Positions 1-7,705 of a stretch of 64,000 bases of DNA are shown piece after piece (within the stretch, counting starts at the first letter, position 1; each line of letters starts with the position of its first letter). The stretch is from positions 4,588,001-4,652,000 of the forward strand of contig OY820914.1 in NCBI GenBank assembly GCA_963682005.1, written 5' to 3'. The notes under the pieces are model-generated. The model was not told the DNA's origin. It ran no database searches and was given only the letters and a program-made list of their open reading frames with translations. Origin of the DNA: CAIYUC01 sp963682005. Lineage in GTDB: Bacteria > Bacteroidota > Bacteroidia > Bacteroidales > FEN-979. The position numbers and the translations under genes are program-made.

Positions 1-395
1 GTCCATCCTGATGGGCCGGAATCCGAATCTTTACGTGCAATTGAATCCTCCATCAACAAATTGTTCAGGGATGGATACGTTTGCCATGGATAAAAATCAA
101 AGTTGATGTAAGATATGTCGCAGACCCGGTAACAGGTATCATCGATGAAGATCGTATCCCCGGTTATCGCTGTGATCTTTGAACCGTGCATGATTGAATC
201 ACCTTCCGGCCGGTATGCGATATACCTGTTCTTCTTTGCGATTTCAAGCCGTGGTTTATAGGATTTATTCCTAGAGAAGATAATTTTCTCATTCGTTACC
301 TTCATATTCTGGGCGTCGAGGGAGAAGTGAGAACCCATGAAAATAATAATAAGGACAGCAGGCAGGACTACATCGATTGGCAGCAGGTTCTTCAT
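1..395 (-). CDS. Exported protein of unknown function (partial, 3' end outside window)
   Basis: An open frame starts at the ATG whose complement is at 393-395 and runs off the left edge, giving 131 visible codons. The N-terminus (MKNLLPIDVVLPAVLIIIFM, then a short segment ending in LDAQ) reads as a Sec signal peptide or a single membrane anchor. The following stretch is hydrophilic, with several Tyr, Lys and Asp residues, a segment GDSIMHGSKITAITGDTIFI and two Cys (TCYRVC). I do not recognise the family. The beta-rich pattern 'K-I-T-A-I-T-G-D-T-I-F-I-D' resembles small secreted Bacteroidota proteins of unknown function. It lies downstream of ilvE on the same strand, but the ilvE terminator separates them, so it probably has its own promoter. 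No function is assigned. Confidence 0.6.
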   Translation of the reverse strand, partial: MKNLLPIDVVLPAVLIIIFMGSHFSLDAQNMKVTNEKIIFSRNKSYKPRLEIAKKNRYIAYRPEGDSIMHGSKITAITGDTIFIDDTCYRVCDISYINFDFYPWQTYPSLNNLLMEDSIARKDSDSGPSGW

Positions 396-443
396 ATGGC
401 GGTCGTTTATCTTTATACACCGAATGAAGGTTTTACCCTTATG

Positions 444-473
444 AATGCAAAATGCAGAAATGCAAAATGCAGG
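444..473. repeat. Short tandem repeat, 7/8-base units
   Basis: Two copies of a 15-base unit built from 8+7 bases (aatgcaaa, atgcaga) lie just upstream of the partial gene at the left edge. Same class as the other 7/8-base arrays in this window. Confidence 0.6.
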
Positions 474-550
474 AATATGTTAGTGCCAATCCATCACCTC
501 ATCACCGTAATCCCCGCGAAAGCGAGTACACCTCATCACTTCATCACGAT

Positions 551-590
551 TCACCTCTCACCTCTCACCTCTCACCATTGACCTCTCATC
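551..590. repeat. Heptamer tandem repeat (cacctct)
   Basis: About 3.5 perfect copies of cacctct at 552-576 are followed by a degenerate copy (gacctctcatc). The array sits directly beyond the ilvE terminator, on the 3' side of ilvE. Confidence 0.75.
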
Positions 591-627
591 AAAAAAAAGC
601 CCCGAAGGCGGGTTAAACCTCCGGGGC
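591..627 (-). terminator. Rho-independent terminator of ilvE
   Basis: On the minus strand a 10-bp stem (599-608 paired with 618-627, one A-C mismatch, loop of nine bases) is followed by eight T residues (plus strand 591-598 is all A). It begins 30 bases past the ilvE stop codon. Confidence 0.85.
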
Positions 628-657
628 CGGTTAATGTAACAGGTAAAGGAAAAGTAA

Positions 658-1674
658 TTACAGGAGAGTAATCCATCCATATTTGTCAGGTTCAAGACCT
701 TCCTGGATGGCTCTCAATTTTTCATATAGTTTCTGGGAAATATTTCCAGCTTTCCCGTTCTTGCAGTAATTATAGATCTTGCCTGAGGTGCGGTCATGGA
801 TCTCGCAGATCGGAGAGATGACTGCAGCTGTGCCACAAGCGCCGACCTCATCAAATTCTGCCAGTTCTTCAACCGGGATATGGCGCTGTTCGACTTTCAT
901 GCCCATTTCCTGGGCAATGACCCTCAACGACATGTTAGTGATGGATGGCAGGATGGATGATGATTCCGGCGTTACATAGGTATTGTTTTTTATTCCGAAG
1001 AAATTGGCAGGCCCTGCCTCGTCAATGTATTTCTTTTCACAGGCATCCAGGAATATGGAGGATGCAAATCCTTCCTTATGTGCCCGGTCGCCTGCTCTGA
1101 GGCTGGCAGCATAATTTCCGCCCACCTTGATATGACCGGTTCCCAGCGGGGCAGCACGGTCAAAATCCCTAACGATCTGCATTTTCACGGGGTTGAATCC
1201 TTCTTTGAAATAGGGACCAACCGGGCCTCCGAAAACGATGAAAAGGTATTCAGTGGCGGGTTTAACGCCCACCTGCGCGCCAGACCCTATCAGCAAGGGA
1301 CGGATGTAGAATGAAGCACCCATCCCGTAAGGGGGCACATACTTCTTGTTAAGCTCGACAACTTTCGTCACAGCATCCCGGAAAATGGGAAAAGGAATTT
1401 CCTGCATGAGGATGCCTTCTGCCGACCTGTTCATCCGTTTTGCATTTTCATCCAGCCGGAAGATCCTGATCTTGCCGTCAACGCCCATAAAAGCTTTCAT
1501 CCCTTCAAAGGCTTCCTGTCCGTAATGGAGACAGGTGGCGGCCATATGAAGTGCGATGAATTCTGAATCGGAGACCTCAATCTCTCCCCATTTGCCATCT
1601 TTATAATAGCAGCGAAGGTTATAATCTGTTTTAAAATAACCGAAAGGAAGACCTTTCCAATCAATCGTATTCAT
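658..1674 (-). CDS. ilvE: Branched-chain amino acid aminotransferase
   Basis: A 338-residue class IV PLP aminotransferase. It carries out the last step of valine, leucine and isoleucine synthesis and the first step of their breakdown (2-oxo acid plus glutamate), in the cytosol. It resembles the eukaryotic-type BCAT subgroup: the N-terminal 'LHYGQEAFEGMKAF' block, the PLP lysine context TGHIKVGGNYAAS (Lys183 predicted as the Schiff-base lysine), the DEAGPANFF block, and the GTAAVISPI block near the C-terminus. Length is normal for the family. It starts at an ATG, is divergent from htpG, and ends in its own terminator, so it is likely monocistronic. Confidence 0.95.
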   Translation of the reverse strand: MNTIDWKGLPFGYFKTDYNLRCYYKDGKWGEIEVSDSEFIALHMAATCLHYGQEAFEGMKAFMGVDGKIRIFRLDENAKRMNRSAEGILMQEIPFPIFRDAVTKVVELNKKYVPPYGMGASFYIRPLLIGSGAQVGVKPATEYLFIVFGGPVGPYFKEGFNPVKMQIVRDFDRAAPLGTGHIKVGGNYAASLRAGDRAHKEGFASSIFLDACEKKYIDEAGPANFFGIKNNTYVTPESSSILPSITNMSLRVIAQEMGMKVEQRHIPVEELAEFDEVGACGTAAVISPICEIHDRTSGKIYNYCKNGKAGNISQKLYEKLRAIQEGLEPDKYGWITLL

Positions 1675-1852
1675 ATATAATATATTTAAGTATTTGCAGA
1701 TTTAACGAGCGGAATCCTTGGTAAAATTAGATATTTTATTCGAACGAAGAGGGAAATCGAAAAGAAAATTTTCAGGTCATTTTGTCAGACGGAACCAATT
1801 GGCATTTCTTTTGACAATCGGAGGCGAATTAATAACCAATCCCTCTACAACT

Positions 1853-3757
1853 ATGCAAAAAGGTAAAATCAATGTCCAGACGGAAAACATTTTCCCTATT
1901 ATCAAGAAATTCCTTTATTCGGATCATGAGATCTTTTTACGTGAATTGATCTCAAATGCAGTGGATGCAACCCAGAAGCTGAAAACACTTGCCAATCTTG
2001 GAAAATACAGTGGGGATATCAGTGACCTGACGATCGAGGTCTCCCTCGACAAAAAAAAGAAGACCCTGACAATTAAGGATAAAGGCATTGGCATGACATC
2101 AGAGGAAGTTGACAAGTACATCAACCAGATCGCTTTCTCGAGCGCAGAGGAGTTCATTAAGAAATTCAAAACAAAATCCGAAGCTGAAATGAATGCACTG
2201 ATCGGCCATTTCGGATTGGGATTTTATTCGTCATTCATGGTGTCAGATAAGGTTGAGATACTTTCCAAGACATATAAAAAAGGTGGAGAAACCAAAGCTG
2301 TTCACTGGGAATGTGACGGTAGTCCAGAATATGAGATGGAGGAAGGCGACAAGAAAGACCGCGGTACCGAGATCATCGTACATATCTCCGATGAGTCGAA
2401 AGAATTCCTTGAGGAATACCGTATTCTTGAATTATTGAAAAAATACTGCAAGTTCCTTCCTGTACCCATCCGGTTTGGCACGGAAAAGAAATATGAAAAA
2501 GTTGAAGGTGAAAAAGATGAGGAAGGAAAGGACAAGAGCATTGAGGTTGAGAAACCACGCATCATCAATAATACGAATCCGCTATGGAAAAGCAAGCCTG
2601 CTGATCTGAAAGATGAGGATTACAATAGTTTTTACAGGGAACTCTATCCATATTCTTTTGAAGAACCGTTGTTCCATATTCATCTGAATGTCGATTATCC
2701 CTTTAATCTTACAGGGATCCTGTATTTCCCGAAAGTTAAAAAGGCATTTGAAGTCCAGAAAGATAAGATACAGCTTTATTCAAACCAGGTATTCGTGACC
2801 GATTCGGTTGAAGGGATTGTTCCCGATTTCCTGACCTTGCTGCATGGGGTACTCGATTCGCCTGATATTCCGCTGAATGTTTCCAGGAGCTACCTTCAAA
2901 GCGATCCGAATGTCAAGAAAATATCGAATCACATTACAAAGAAAGTTGCTGATAAACTGGAAGAAATATTCAAGGATAACCGCGCAGATCTTGAATCTAA
3001 ATGGGATGATGTAAAAGTTTTCATAGAATATGGCATCATTTCGGAAACTAATTTTTACGACCGGGCAAAGAAATTCTGCCTGCTAAAGAATACCGACGGT
3101 AAATACTTCACCTTTGATGAATATGAAAAACACATCAAAGATGGTCAGAAAGACAAGGATGGCAACCTGATCTACCTTTATGCAACAAATTTACATGACC
3201 AGTTCAGCTATATTGAATCAGTCAAAGAGCGCGGGTATGATGTATTGCTGCTGGACGGCATTGTTGATACTCATTTTATCAACACGCTGGAGCAGAAATT
3301 TGAAAAATGCCGCTTTACGAGAGTTGATGCTGATACGGCTGAAAAGCTGATCAGGAAAGATGATGAGATGCCTTCCAAACTTGATGAAGACCAGAAAAAG
3401 GTTTTGCAGGAAATCATTGAGAAACAAGTGGACAGCAAAAAATTCACCATAATCTTTGAAAGCCAGAGTGAGAAGGACCTTCCCCTGATGATCACCCAGC
3501 CTGAGTTCATGCGCAGGATGAAAGACATGAACATGCTTGGCGGCGGCGGCCTGTCATATCTTGGGGAAATGCCGGAACAGTATAACCTGGTGGTGAATAC
3601 CAATAACCCTGTGATCGGAAGAATCCTGCTGGAGACCGAATCCTCAAAGCAGGAATCCACCCTGAAACAGTTGATCGACCTGGCGAAGCTGGCTCAGAAC
3701 CTGCTGAAGGGCAAAGAGCTGAATGATTTTATCAAAAGAACGATTGAAAATGTTTAG
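1853..3757 (+). CDS. htpG: Molecular chaperone HtpG (Hsp90)
   Basis: A 634-residue Hsp90 homologue, a cytosolic ATP-dependent chaperone. The GHKL ATPase domain comes first: LRELISNAVDA (ATP/Mg Glu and Asn), DKGIGMT (Asp-Gly-Gly-type loop) and GHFGLGFYSSFMV. The middle domain follows, with SRSYLQSDPNVKKI containing the catalytic-loop Arg, then the C-terminal dimerisation region. The reading frame is open back to a TTG at 1718, but the 45 extra codons are basic and unlike any Hsp90. The ATG at 1853 gives the standard start MQKGKINVQTENIFPIIKKF, so I chose it. A charged insert (EKVEGEKDEEGKDKSIEVE) lies where Hsp90s usually have a variable loop. Divergent from ilvE. Confidence 0.96.
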   Translation: MQKGKINVQTENIFPIIKKFLYSDHEIFLRELISNAVDATQKLKTLANLGKYSGDISDLTIEVSLDKKKKTLTIKDKGIGMTSEEVDKYINQIAFSSAEEFIKKFKTKSEAEMNALIGHFGLGFYSSFMVSDKVEILSKTYKKGGETKAVHWECDGSPEYEMEEGDKKDRGTEIIVHISDESKEFLEEYRILELLKKYCKFLPVPIRFGTEKKYEKVEGEKDEEGKDKSIEVEKPRIINNTNPLWKSKPADLKDEDYNSFYRELYPYSFEEPLFHIHLNVDYPFNLTGILYFPKVKKAFEVQKDKIQLYSNQVFVTDSVEGIVPDFLTLLHGVLDSPDIPLNVSRSYLQSDPNVKKISNHITKKVADKLEEIFKDNRADLESKWDDVKVFIEYGIISETNFYDRAKKFCLLKNTDGKYFTFDEYEKHIKDGQKDKDGNLIYLYATNLHDQFSYIESVKERGYDVLLLDGIVDTHFINTLEQKFEKCRFTRVDADTAEKLIRKDDEMPSKLDEDQKKVLQEIIEKQVDSKKFTIIFESQSEKDLPLMITQPEFMRRMKDMNMLGGGGLSYLGEMPEQYNLVVNTNNPVIGRILLETESSKQESTLKQLIDLAKLAQNLLKGKELNDFIKRTIENV

Positions 3758-3763
3758 GAATGC

Positions 3764-3794
3764 GTAGTTGCTTTGTCGCTTAGTTGTTTAGTTG
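3764..3794. repeat. Degenerate octamer repeat after the htpG stop
   Basis: Units close to ttagttgt or tttgtcgc, about four copies at 8-base spacing, start seven bases past the htpG stop codon. Same class as the other 7/8-base arrays here. Confidence 0.5.
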
Positions 3795-3866
3795 ATTTCC
3801 TGGAAAAAGGTTTTTACCTTCAAAAGTTCAACACAAGACCAACCGGTAACAATTATAAACTTTAAT

Positions 3867-3874
3867 TATCTTTA
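3867..3874 (+). promoter_or_regulatory. Possible -7 box of the lemA promoter
   Basis: TATCTTTA fits the Bacteroidota -7 consensus TAnnTTTG except for the last base. It lies 27 bases before the lemA ATG. No TTTG is visible at the -33 position, so this is a weak call. Confidence 0.35.
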
Positions 3875-3901
3875 CAAATTAAAATTCAAAACACACTAAA
3901 A

Positions 3902-4510
3902 ATGAAAATTTCTAAAGGCTGGATCATAGCAATTGCTGCTATTGTCGTTGTTTTTTTGCTGATCTCCTGGGGATCGAGCATTTATAATACCTTGGTTAAC
4001 AAAGAAGAAATGGTCAACCAGCAATGGGCCAATGTTGAGAATGTGTATCAGCGGCGTGCCGACCTTATTCCGAATCTTGTTTCCACCGTGAAAGGTGTCG
4101 CCAATTTTGAACAAAGCACACTTACAGCTGTCATTGAAGCCCGTGCAAAAGCAACTTCAGTGAATATCAATCCAAAGAACCTGGATGAAGCATCACTGCA
4201 GCGGTTCCAGCAGGCACAGGATGGCTTAAGTTCTGCTCTTGGCCGTTTGATGGTGGTGGTCGAAAAATACCCGGAACTGAAAGCAACACAGAATTTTTCA
4301 GAGCTTCAGGCCCAGCTTGAAGGAACCGAGAACCGCATTACCGTTGAACGAAGGTCATTCAATGAAATGGCCCAAAGCTACAACGCTTACCTCCGGAAAT
4401 TCCCTTCAAACATATTTGCAGGACTTTACGGATTTCAGAAAAAAGCCTATTTCCAGGCACAGGCCGGTGCTGAAACCGCACCGAAAGTAGACTTCAACAC
4501 GACAAAATAA
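3902..4510 (+). CDS. lemA: LemA family protein
   Basis: A 202-residue LemA family protein. One N-terminal membrane helix (residues about 7-25) is followed by the typical helical domain: TLVNKEEMVNQQWANVENVYQRR, then ADLIPNLVSTVKG, and the conserved RFPSNIFAGLYGF-like block (here RKFPSNIFAGLYGFQ) near the C-terminus. The exact biochemical role of LemA proteins is not settled; they are predicted envelope proteins with most of the chain outside the cytoplasmic membrane. It is followed 18 bases later by two TPM-domain proteins. LemA-TPM-TPM clusters recur in bacteria, which suggests a joint envelope function. Length and start are normal. Confidence 0.93.
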   Translation: MKISKGWIIAIAAIVVVFLLISWGSSIYNTLVNKEEMVNQQWANVENVYQRRADLIPNLVSTVKGVANFEQSTLTAVIEARAKATSVNINPKNLDEASLQRFQQAQDGLSSALGRLMVVVEKYPELKATQNFSELQAQLEGTENRITVERRSFNEMAQSYNAYLRKFPSNIFAGLYGFQKKAYFQAQAGAETAPKVDFNTTK

Positions 4511-4528
4511 ACGATAACATCTTTTTCC

Positions 4529-4975
4529 ATGAGTATTTCAGCTCAAGATTTCTTTACACGGCAGCAACAGGATGCGATCAGGCAGGCCGTTATGGATGCC
4601 GAGATGGAAACATCGGGTGAAATACGCATTCATATTGAAAATAAATGCGAAGGAGATGTCCTCGACAGGGCTTCCTTTCTCTTTCTTAAACTAAAAATGA
4701 ATAAGACAGAACTGCGGAATGGTGTTCTGATCTACCTCGCAGTTCAGCAAAGAAAATTCGCCATCATCGGCGACAAAGGGATCAATAAGGTGGTTCCGGA
4801 AAATTTCTGGGACAGCATCAAAGAAAAAATGCAGGACCATTTCCGGCAAGGGGATTTTACCAAAGGTCTCTGCCATGCGATCGTTTCGTCAGGAGAACAA
4901 CTCAGGAAATATTTTCCACGAAAGAAGGATGATATGAATGAGTTGTCAGATGATATATCGTTTGGGAAGCAGTAG
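4529..4975 (+). CDS. TPM domain protein (no signal peptide)
   Basis: A 148-residue protein made up of a TPM domain (TLP18.3/Psb32/MOLO-1 family). Recognisable blocks are the N-terminal 'QQQDAIRQAVMDAEMETSGEIR', the central 'ELRNGVLIYLAVQQRKFAIIGDKGI' and 'FRQGDFTKGLCHAI' towards the end. It has no signal peptide or membrane segment, so it should act in the cytosol or be membrane-associated through LemA. It lies 18 bases downstream of lemA and 73 bases upstream of a second, exported TPM protein, all on one strand. Its function in bacteria is not established. Confidence 0.85.
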   Translation: MSISAQDFFTRQQQDAIRQAVMDAEMETSGEIRIHIENKCEGDVLDRASFLFLKLKMNKTELRNGVLIYLAVQQRKFAIIGDKGINKVVPENFWDSIKEKMQDHFRQGDFTKGLCHAIVSSGEQLRKYFPRKKDDMNELSDDISFGKQ

Positions 4976-4985
4976 TCGGAGATCG

Positions 4986-5027
4986 GAGGTCAGAGGTCAG
5001 CGAAGCCCGAAGCCCGAAGCCCGAAGC
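4986..5027. repeat. Heptamer tandem repeats (aggtcag, cgaagcc)
   Basis: Two neighbouring heptamer arrays: aggtcag about twice (4986-5000), then cgaagcc about 3.9 times (5001-5027). They begin ten bases after the stop of the first TPM gene and end 21 bases before the ATG of the second. Confidence 0.85.
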
Positions 5028-5048
5028 AATCAAAAACAAAATAAAATC

Positions 5049-5849
5049 ATGAAGACCCGCCTTAGCTATTTCATAGTAATCATCAGCTTTCTCCTTTCGG
5101 GCAGGCTTTCCATGGGTCAGGATATTCCGGACAGGCCGGTTCCGCCAAGGATCGTGAATGATTTTGCAGGTATACTATCTGCTGATGAAGTGAACAGCCT
5201 CGAAAACAAGCTGGTTGGTTTTAATGATTCGACTTCGACCCAGATCGCTGTTGTCACGGTGAAATCATTGAACGGCTATGATAAAAACGATTTCGCTCAA
5301 AGGCTTGGAGCCAAATGGGGGGTCGGGCAAAAAGGTAAGAATAACGGCATCGTGATCCTTGTAAAACCAAAATACGCTACAGAAAAAGGTGAAGCTTCCA
5401 TCCAGACCGGGTATGGCCTTGAAGGCGTACTGCCTGACATTACCTGCAAGCGTATTATTGAGAATGAAATGGTACCTGCATTCAAAACCGGGAATTATTA
5501 CCAGGGAATTGACAAAGCCGTTACCGTGATCATTTCGATCACAAAAGGCGAATTCACCGCATCACAGTATAATAAGAAAAAGAAGGCAAGTCCTTATGGC
5601 CTGCTTGTGCCCATCATCATCTTCATTGTCGTCTTTCTCCTGATCAATAAGAAACGAGGAGGAATGAACTCCATGGGCAAAAGCCTGCCGTTCTGGACTA
5701 CAATGTTCATGCTTGGCTCCATGGGAAGAGGATCGGGAGGTTCGTTCGGTGACTTCAGGTCAGGCGGAGGAAGTTTCGGTGGCGGAGGCGGTTTCGGAGG
5801 CTTCGGAGGAGGAAGCTTCGGCGGTGGCGGCGCAGGCGGAAGCTGGTAG
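5049..5849 (+). CDS. Exported TPM domain protein with Gly-rich tail (YgcG-like)
   Basis: A 266-residue protein: Sec signal peptide (KTRLSYFIVIISFLLSG), TPM domain (about residues 30-160, with 'VNDFAGILSADEVNSLE' and 'KNNGIVILVKP'), a membrane helix (VPIIIFIVVFLLI, about 185-200), then a C-terminal tail of Gly, Ser and Phe only (GGGSFGGGGGFGGFGG) ending in SW. This is the YgcG-type layout. The frame is open upstream to 4938, but the ATG at 5049 gives a clean signal peptide, while the upstream part is encoded by a heptamer repeat, so I chose 5049. Third gene of the LemA-TPM-TPM cluster. Function unknown. Confidence 0.9.
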   Translation: MKTRLSYFIVIISFLLSGRLSMGQDIPDRPVPPRIVNDFAGILSADEVNSLENKLVGFNDSTSTQIAVVTVKSLNGYDKNDFAQRLGAKWGVGQKGKNNGIVILVKPKYATEKGEASIQTGYGLEGVLPDITCKRIIENEMVPAFKTGNYYQGIDKAVTVIISITKGEFTASQYNKKKKASPYGLLVPIIIFIVVFLLINKKRGGMNSMGKSLPFWTTMFMLGSMGRGSGGSFGDFRSGGGSFGGGGGFGGFGGGSFGGGGAGGSW

Positions 5850-5867
5850 AACAATTTCCAAAGTTTG

Positions 5868-5967
5868 ATTTACGATTTACGATTGAATTAACAAATGACA
5901 TTTACGAATCGGTCGTTTGTCACAATTCGTTATTCTGAAATCTGCATTTCAAACGTAAATCGTAAAT
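5868..5967. repeat. Inverted repeat between convergent genes
   Basis: A perfect 14-base inverted repeat (5868-5881 against 5954-5967). Each arm is itself two heptamers (tttacga). It lies between the convergent TPM gene and cytochrome c gene and could form a long hairpin ending transcripts from both sides. Confidence 0.6.
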
Positions 5968-5980
5968 TTGGGATCGTAAA

Positions 5981-6466
5981 TTATTTCACTGGTGTTGCAG
6001 GTCTCGGTTTGATCTCAATGTCCTTCACCTGATCAAGAGTGACGTAACCACCTTTGTTTCCGAAATTATTCAGAATATAATTGATGACAGCAACAGCATC
6101 CTCTTTCGTTTCAACCTGGGGAAGCATTTCCTGCGTGTACTTCTTTCCGTTTACAGTCATCTCGATCTTCGAACCGTTCAGCGTCTGGGCAACCGCCCTG
6201 ACTTTGTCAGCCAAAAGGTAATCTGAACCTGCCAGCGGCGGGAAGACACTCTCCACTCCTACCCCTGTCGGCTGGTGACATACCACACATTTGGCCTTAT
6301 AGATCTGTTCACCCTTCGGCATCATGGCCTGGATATCCGCGGGAATACCGGCGGTTTCGCCAACGGTTGCAGAGGCCTGGTCAGCGGACTGGCCACCGCC
6401 ACCGCAGGATACCATCGCCACCGACAATGCAATAATGGAAATCAGAAGAATAGTAATACGTTTCAT
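5981..6466 (-). CDS. Monohaem cytochrome c lipoprotein
   Basis: A 161-residue protein with a lipoprotein signal: hydrophobic stretch ITILLISIIALSVAMVSC, with Cys21 as the likely lipidated residue, followed by GGGG. A class I cytochrome c domain follows: haem-binding CVVCH at residues 60-64 and a Met axial-ligand candidate in the QEMLPQ block. The block 'GEQIYKAKCVVCHQPTG' is typical. It is likely anchored to the periplasmic face of a membrane and passes electrons. It sits downstream of the cbb3 operon on the same strand, 73 bases past the SafE-like gene, so it could be an electron donor to that oxidase; it may be transcribed separately. Confidence 0.88.
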   Translation of the reverse strand: MKRITILLISIIALSVAMVSCGGGGQSADQASATVGETAGIPADIQAMMPKGEQIYKAKCVVCHQPTGVGVESVFPPLAGSDYLLADKVRAVAQTLNGSKIEMTVNGKKYTQEMLPQVETKEDAVAVINYILNNFGNKGGYVTLDQVKDIEIKPRPATPVK

Positions 6467-6539
6467 AATTGTTGGATTTAGTTTTAATTAATACTGATTG
6501 AATTGCAAAAATAATTCGTTTCCATGTTTTATTAAAAAT

Positions 6540-7238
6540 TTAATGACAACATGCCGGGACTTCCTGCCGGGGCTTCATTTCCGGGCTCAGATAGGGAATG
6601 CCAAGATTCAGTCCCCGGAGTATGAACAGAAGTCCGATCACGACGACCATGACCGGTATGATCCTTTTCACCCTGTTCCTGAAAGCAATGCCGAAAACAT
6701 TTCCGATCATAAGGACTGCAAGCAGTGCCGGGATCGTACCTAATCCGAACATCAGCATGTACAAACCTCCTTCAAACGGTGTATTGCTGACAAGGGCTCC
6801 CGCGAGGGCCAGGTAAACCAGGCCGCATGGCAGTAAACCATTCAGCAGACCAATGAAAAGGATTGAGATCAATGACCTTGTACTGAAAAACCTGGCAAAT
6901 ACCCTTTTGAACCCTGCAAGCAGTGAATCGATATGACTTTCTATATGCAATGACCTGAAAAGAAGCGGTGAAAAAACTGCCAGGATCATGATCAGGCCCA
7001 GGAGGATCGATACCCAGCGCTGAAAACCCCAAACATTGATTCCTTTGCCCAGCAATCCAAAAATGAGTCCGAGAGCGGCATACGTCATGATGCGGCCGGA
7101 ATTATACAAAAGAGCGCTGATCACCCGTGAACCGGTGGAACGATCACTCAATGGAAGTGCCAGGGCCAGCGGACCACACATGCCGATGCAGTGAAAACTG
7201 CCTAAAAGTCCTATTGTAATGGCCTGCAGATACTCCAT
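6540..7238 (-). CDS. SafE/TauE-like membrane protein of the cbb3 operon
   Basis: A 232-residue polytopic protein (about six helices) of the SafE/TauE and DsbD-like transmembrane superfamily found next to ccoGHIS in Bacteroidota. The first helix carries the signature GLLGSFHCIGMCGPLALALP, with His and two Cys in a row of small residues. A second Cys motif (LNGLLPCGLVYLAL) lies in helix four, and the C-terminus ends in CCH. These Cys/His residues suggest copper handling or thiol transfer for oxidase assembly; that is inference. The ATG is two bases past the ccoH stop, so the genes are cotranscribed. Confidence 0.85.
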   Translation of the reverse strand: MEYLQAITIGLLGSFHCIGMCGPLALALPLSDRSTGSRVISALLYNSGRIMTYAALGLIFGLLGKGINVWGFQRWVSILLGLIMILAVFSPLLFRSLHIESHIDSLLAGFKRVFARFFSTRSLISILFIGLLNGLLPCGLVYLALAGALVSNTPFEGGLYMLMFGLGTIPALLAVLMIGNVFGIAFRNRVKRIIPVMVVVIGLLFILRGLNLGIPYLSPEMKPRQEVPACCH

Positions 7239-7240
7239 AA

Positions 7241-7705
7241 TCAGGGAATGTAAATTTCTTTTGTTGTGAAGAACCCCTGGCCGGCTGTTGTCCAGGATAA
7301 TTTAATTGTATATCTCCCCTTTGTGAACAGGTTAATCGGAATTCGCTGTGACATCAGGGAATCAGGAGCAACCGGAACCTTTATGTCGAGCTTTTCATCC
7401 GATGGCCGGTATGCCTGGATGATCCCCGAAAGGCCCTTCCCGGCAAGATCCGCCGGAAAATGAATGTTCAGAAAATCTCCTTCGACTTTAACCCATAAAG
7501 GATCTCTGAGACTAGCAACATGCCTCATTTCATTTATCTTATCCTCATACCTAAGCTCTTTCTGGTAATAATCCGACTCAACAAAACTTAGAGGGATATT
7601 CTGTGACCAGATAAAGAACCAGGAACAAAGGCCCAGGAAAAGCACAATTACCAGGAATATCCCGGTTCCCCAATTGAATTTCATTTTCATCAAACTCCCG
7701 TTCAT
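7241..7705 (-). CDS. ccoH: Cytochrome oxidase assembly protein FixH/CcoH
   Basis: A 154-residue FixH family protein: one N-terminal membrane helix (about residues 10-32), then a periplasmic beta-rich domain. The conserved PLSFVESDYYQKELRYEDKI segment marks the family. CcoH is needed for cbb3 oxidase assembly or stability. Its start codon overlaps the ccoG stop by four bases (ATGA), which points to translational coupling. An alternative Met at codon 6 or 8 is possible, but the overlap favours the first. Confidence 0.9.
   Translation of the reverse strand: MNGSLMKMKFNWGTGIFLVIVLFLGLCSWFFIWSQNIPLSFVESDYYQKELRYEDKINEMRHVASLRDPLWVKVEGDFLNIHFPADLAGKGLSGIIQAYRPSDEKLDIKVPVAPDSLMSQRIPINLFTKGRYTIKLSWTTAGQGFFTTKEIYIP

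Noticed and set aside
327..581. 84-codon plus-strand frame near the left edge
   Set aside because: It is opposite the start of an exported protein gene and then runs through 7/8-base repeats; composition is not protein-like.
1718..1852. N-terminal extension of HtpG from a TTG codon
   Set aside because: The 45 codons do not match any Hsp90 N-terminus, while the ATG at 1853 gives the standard start.
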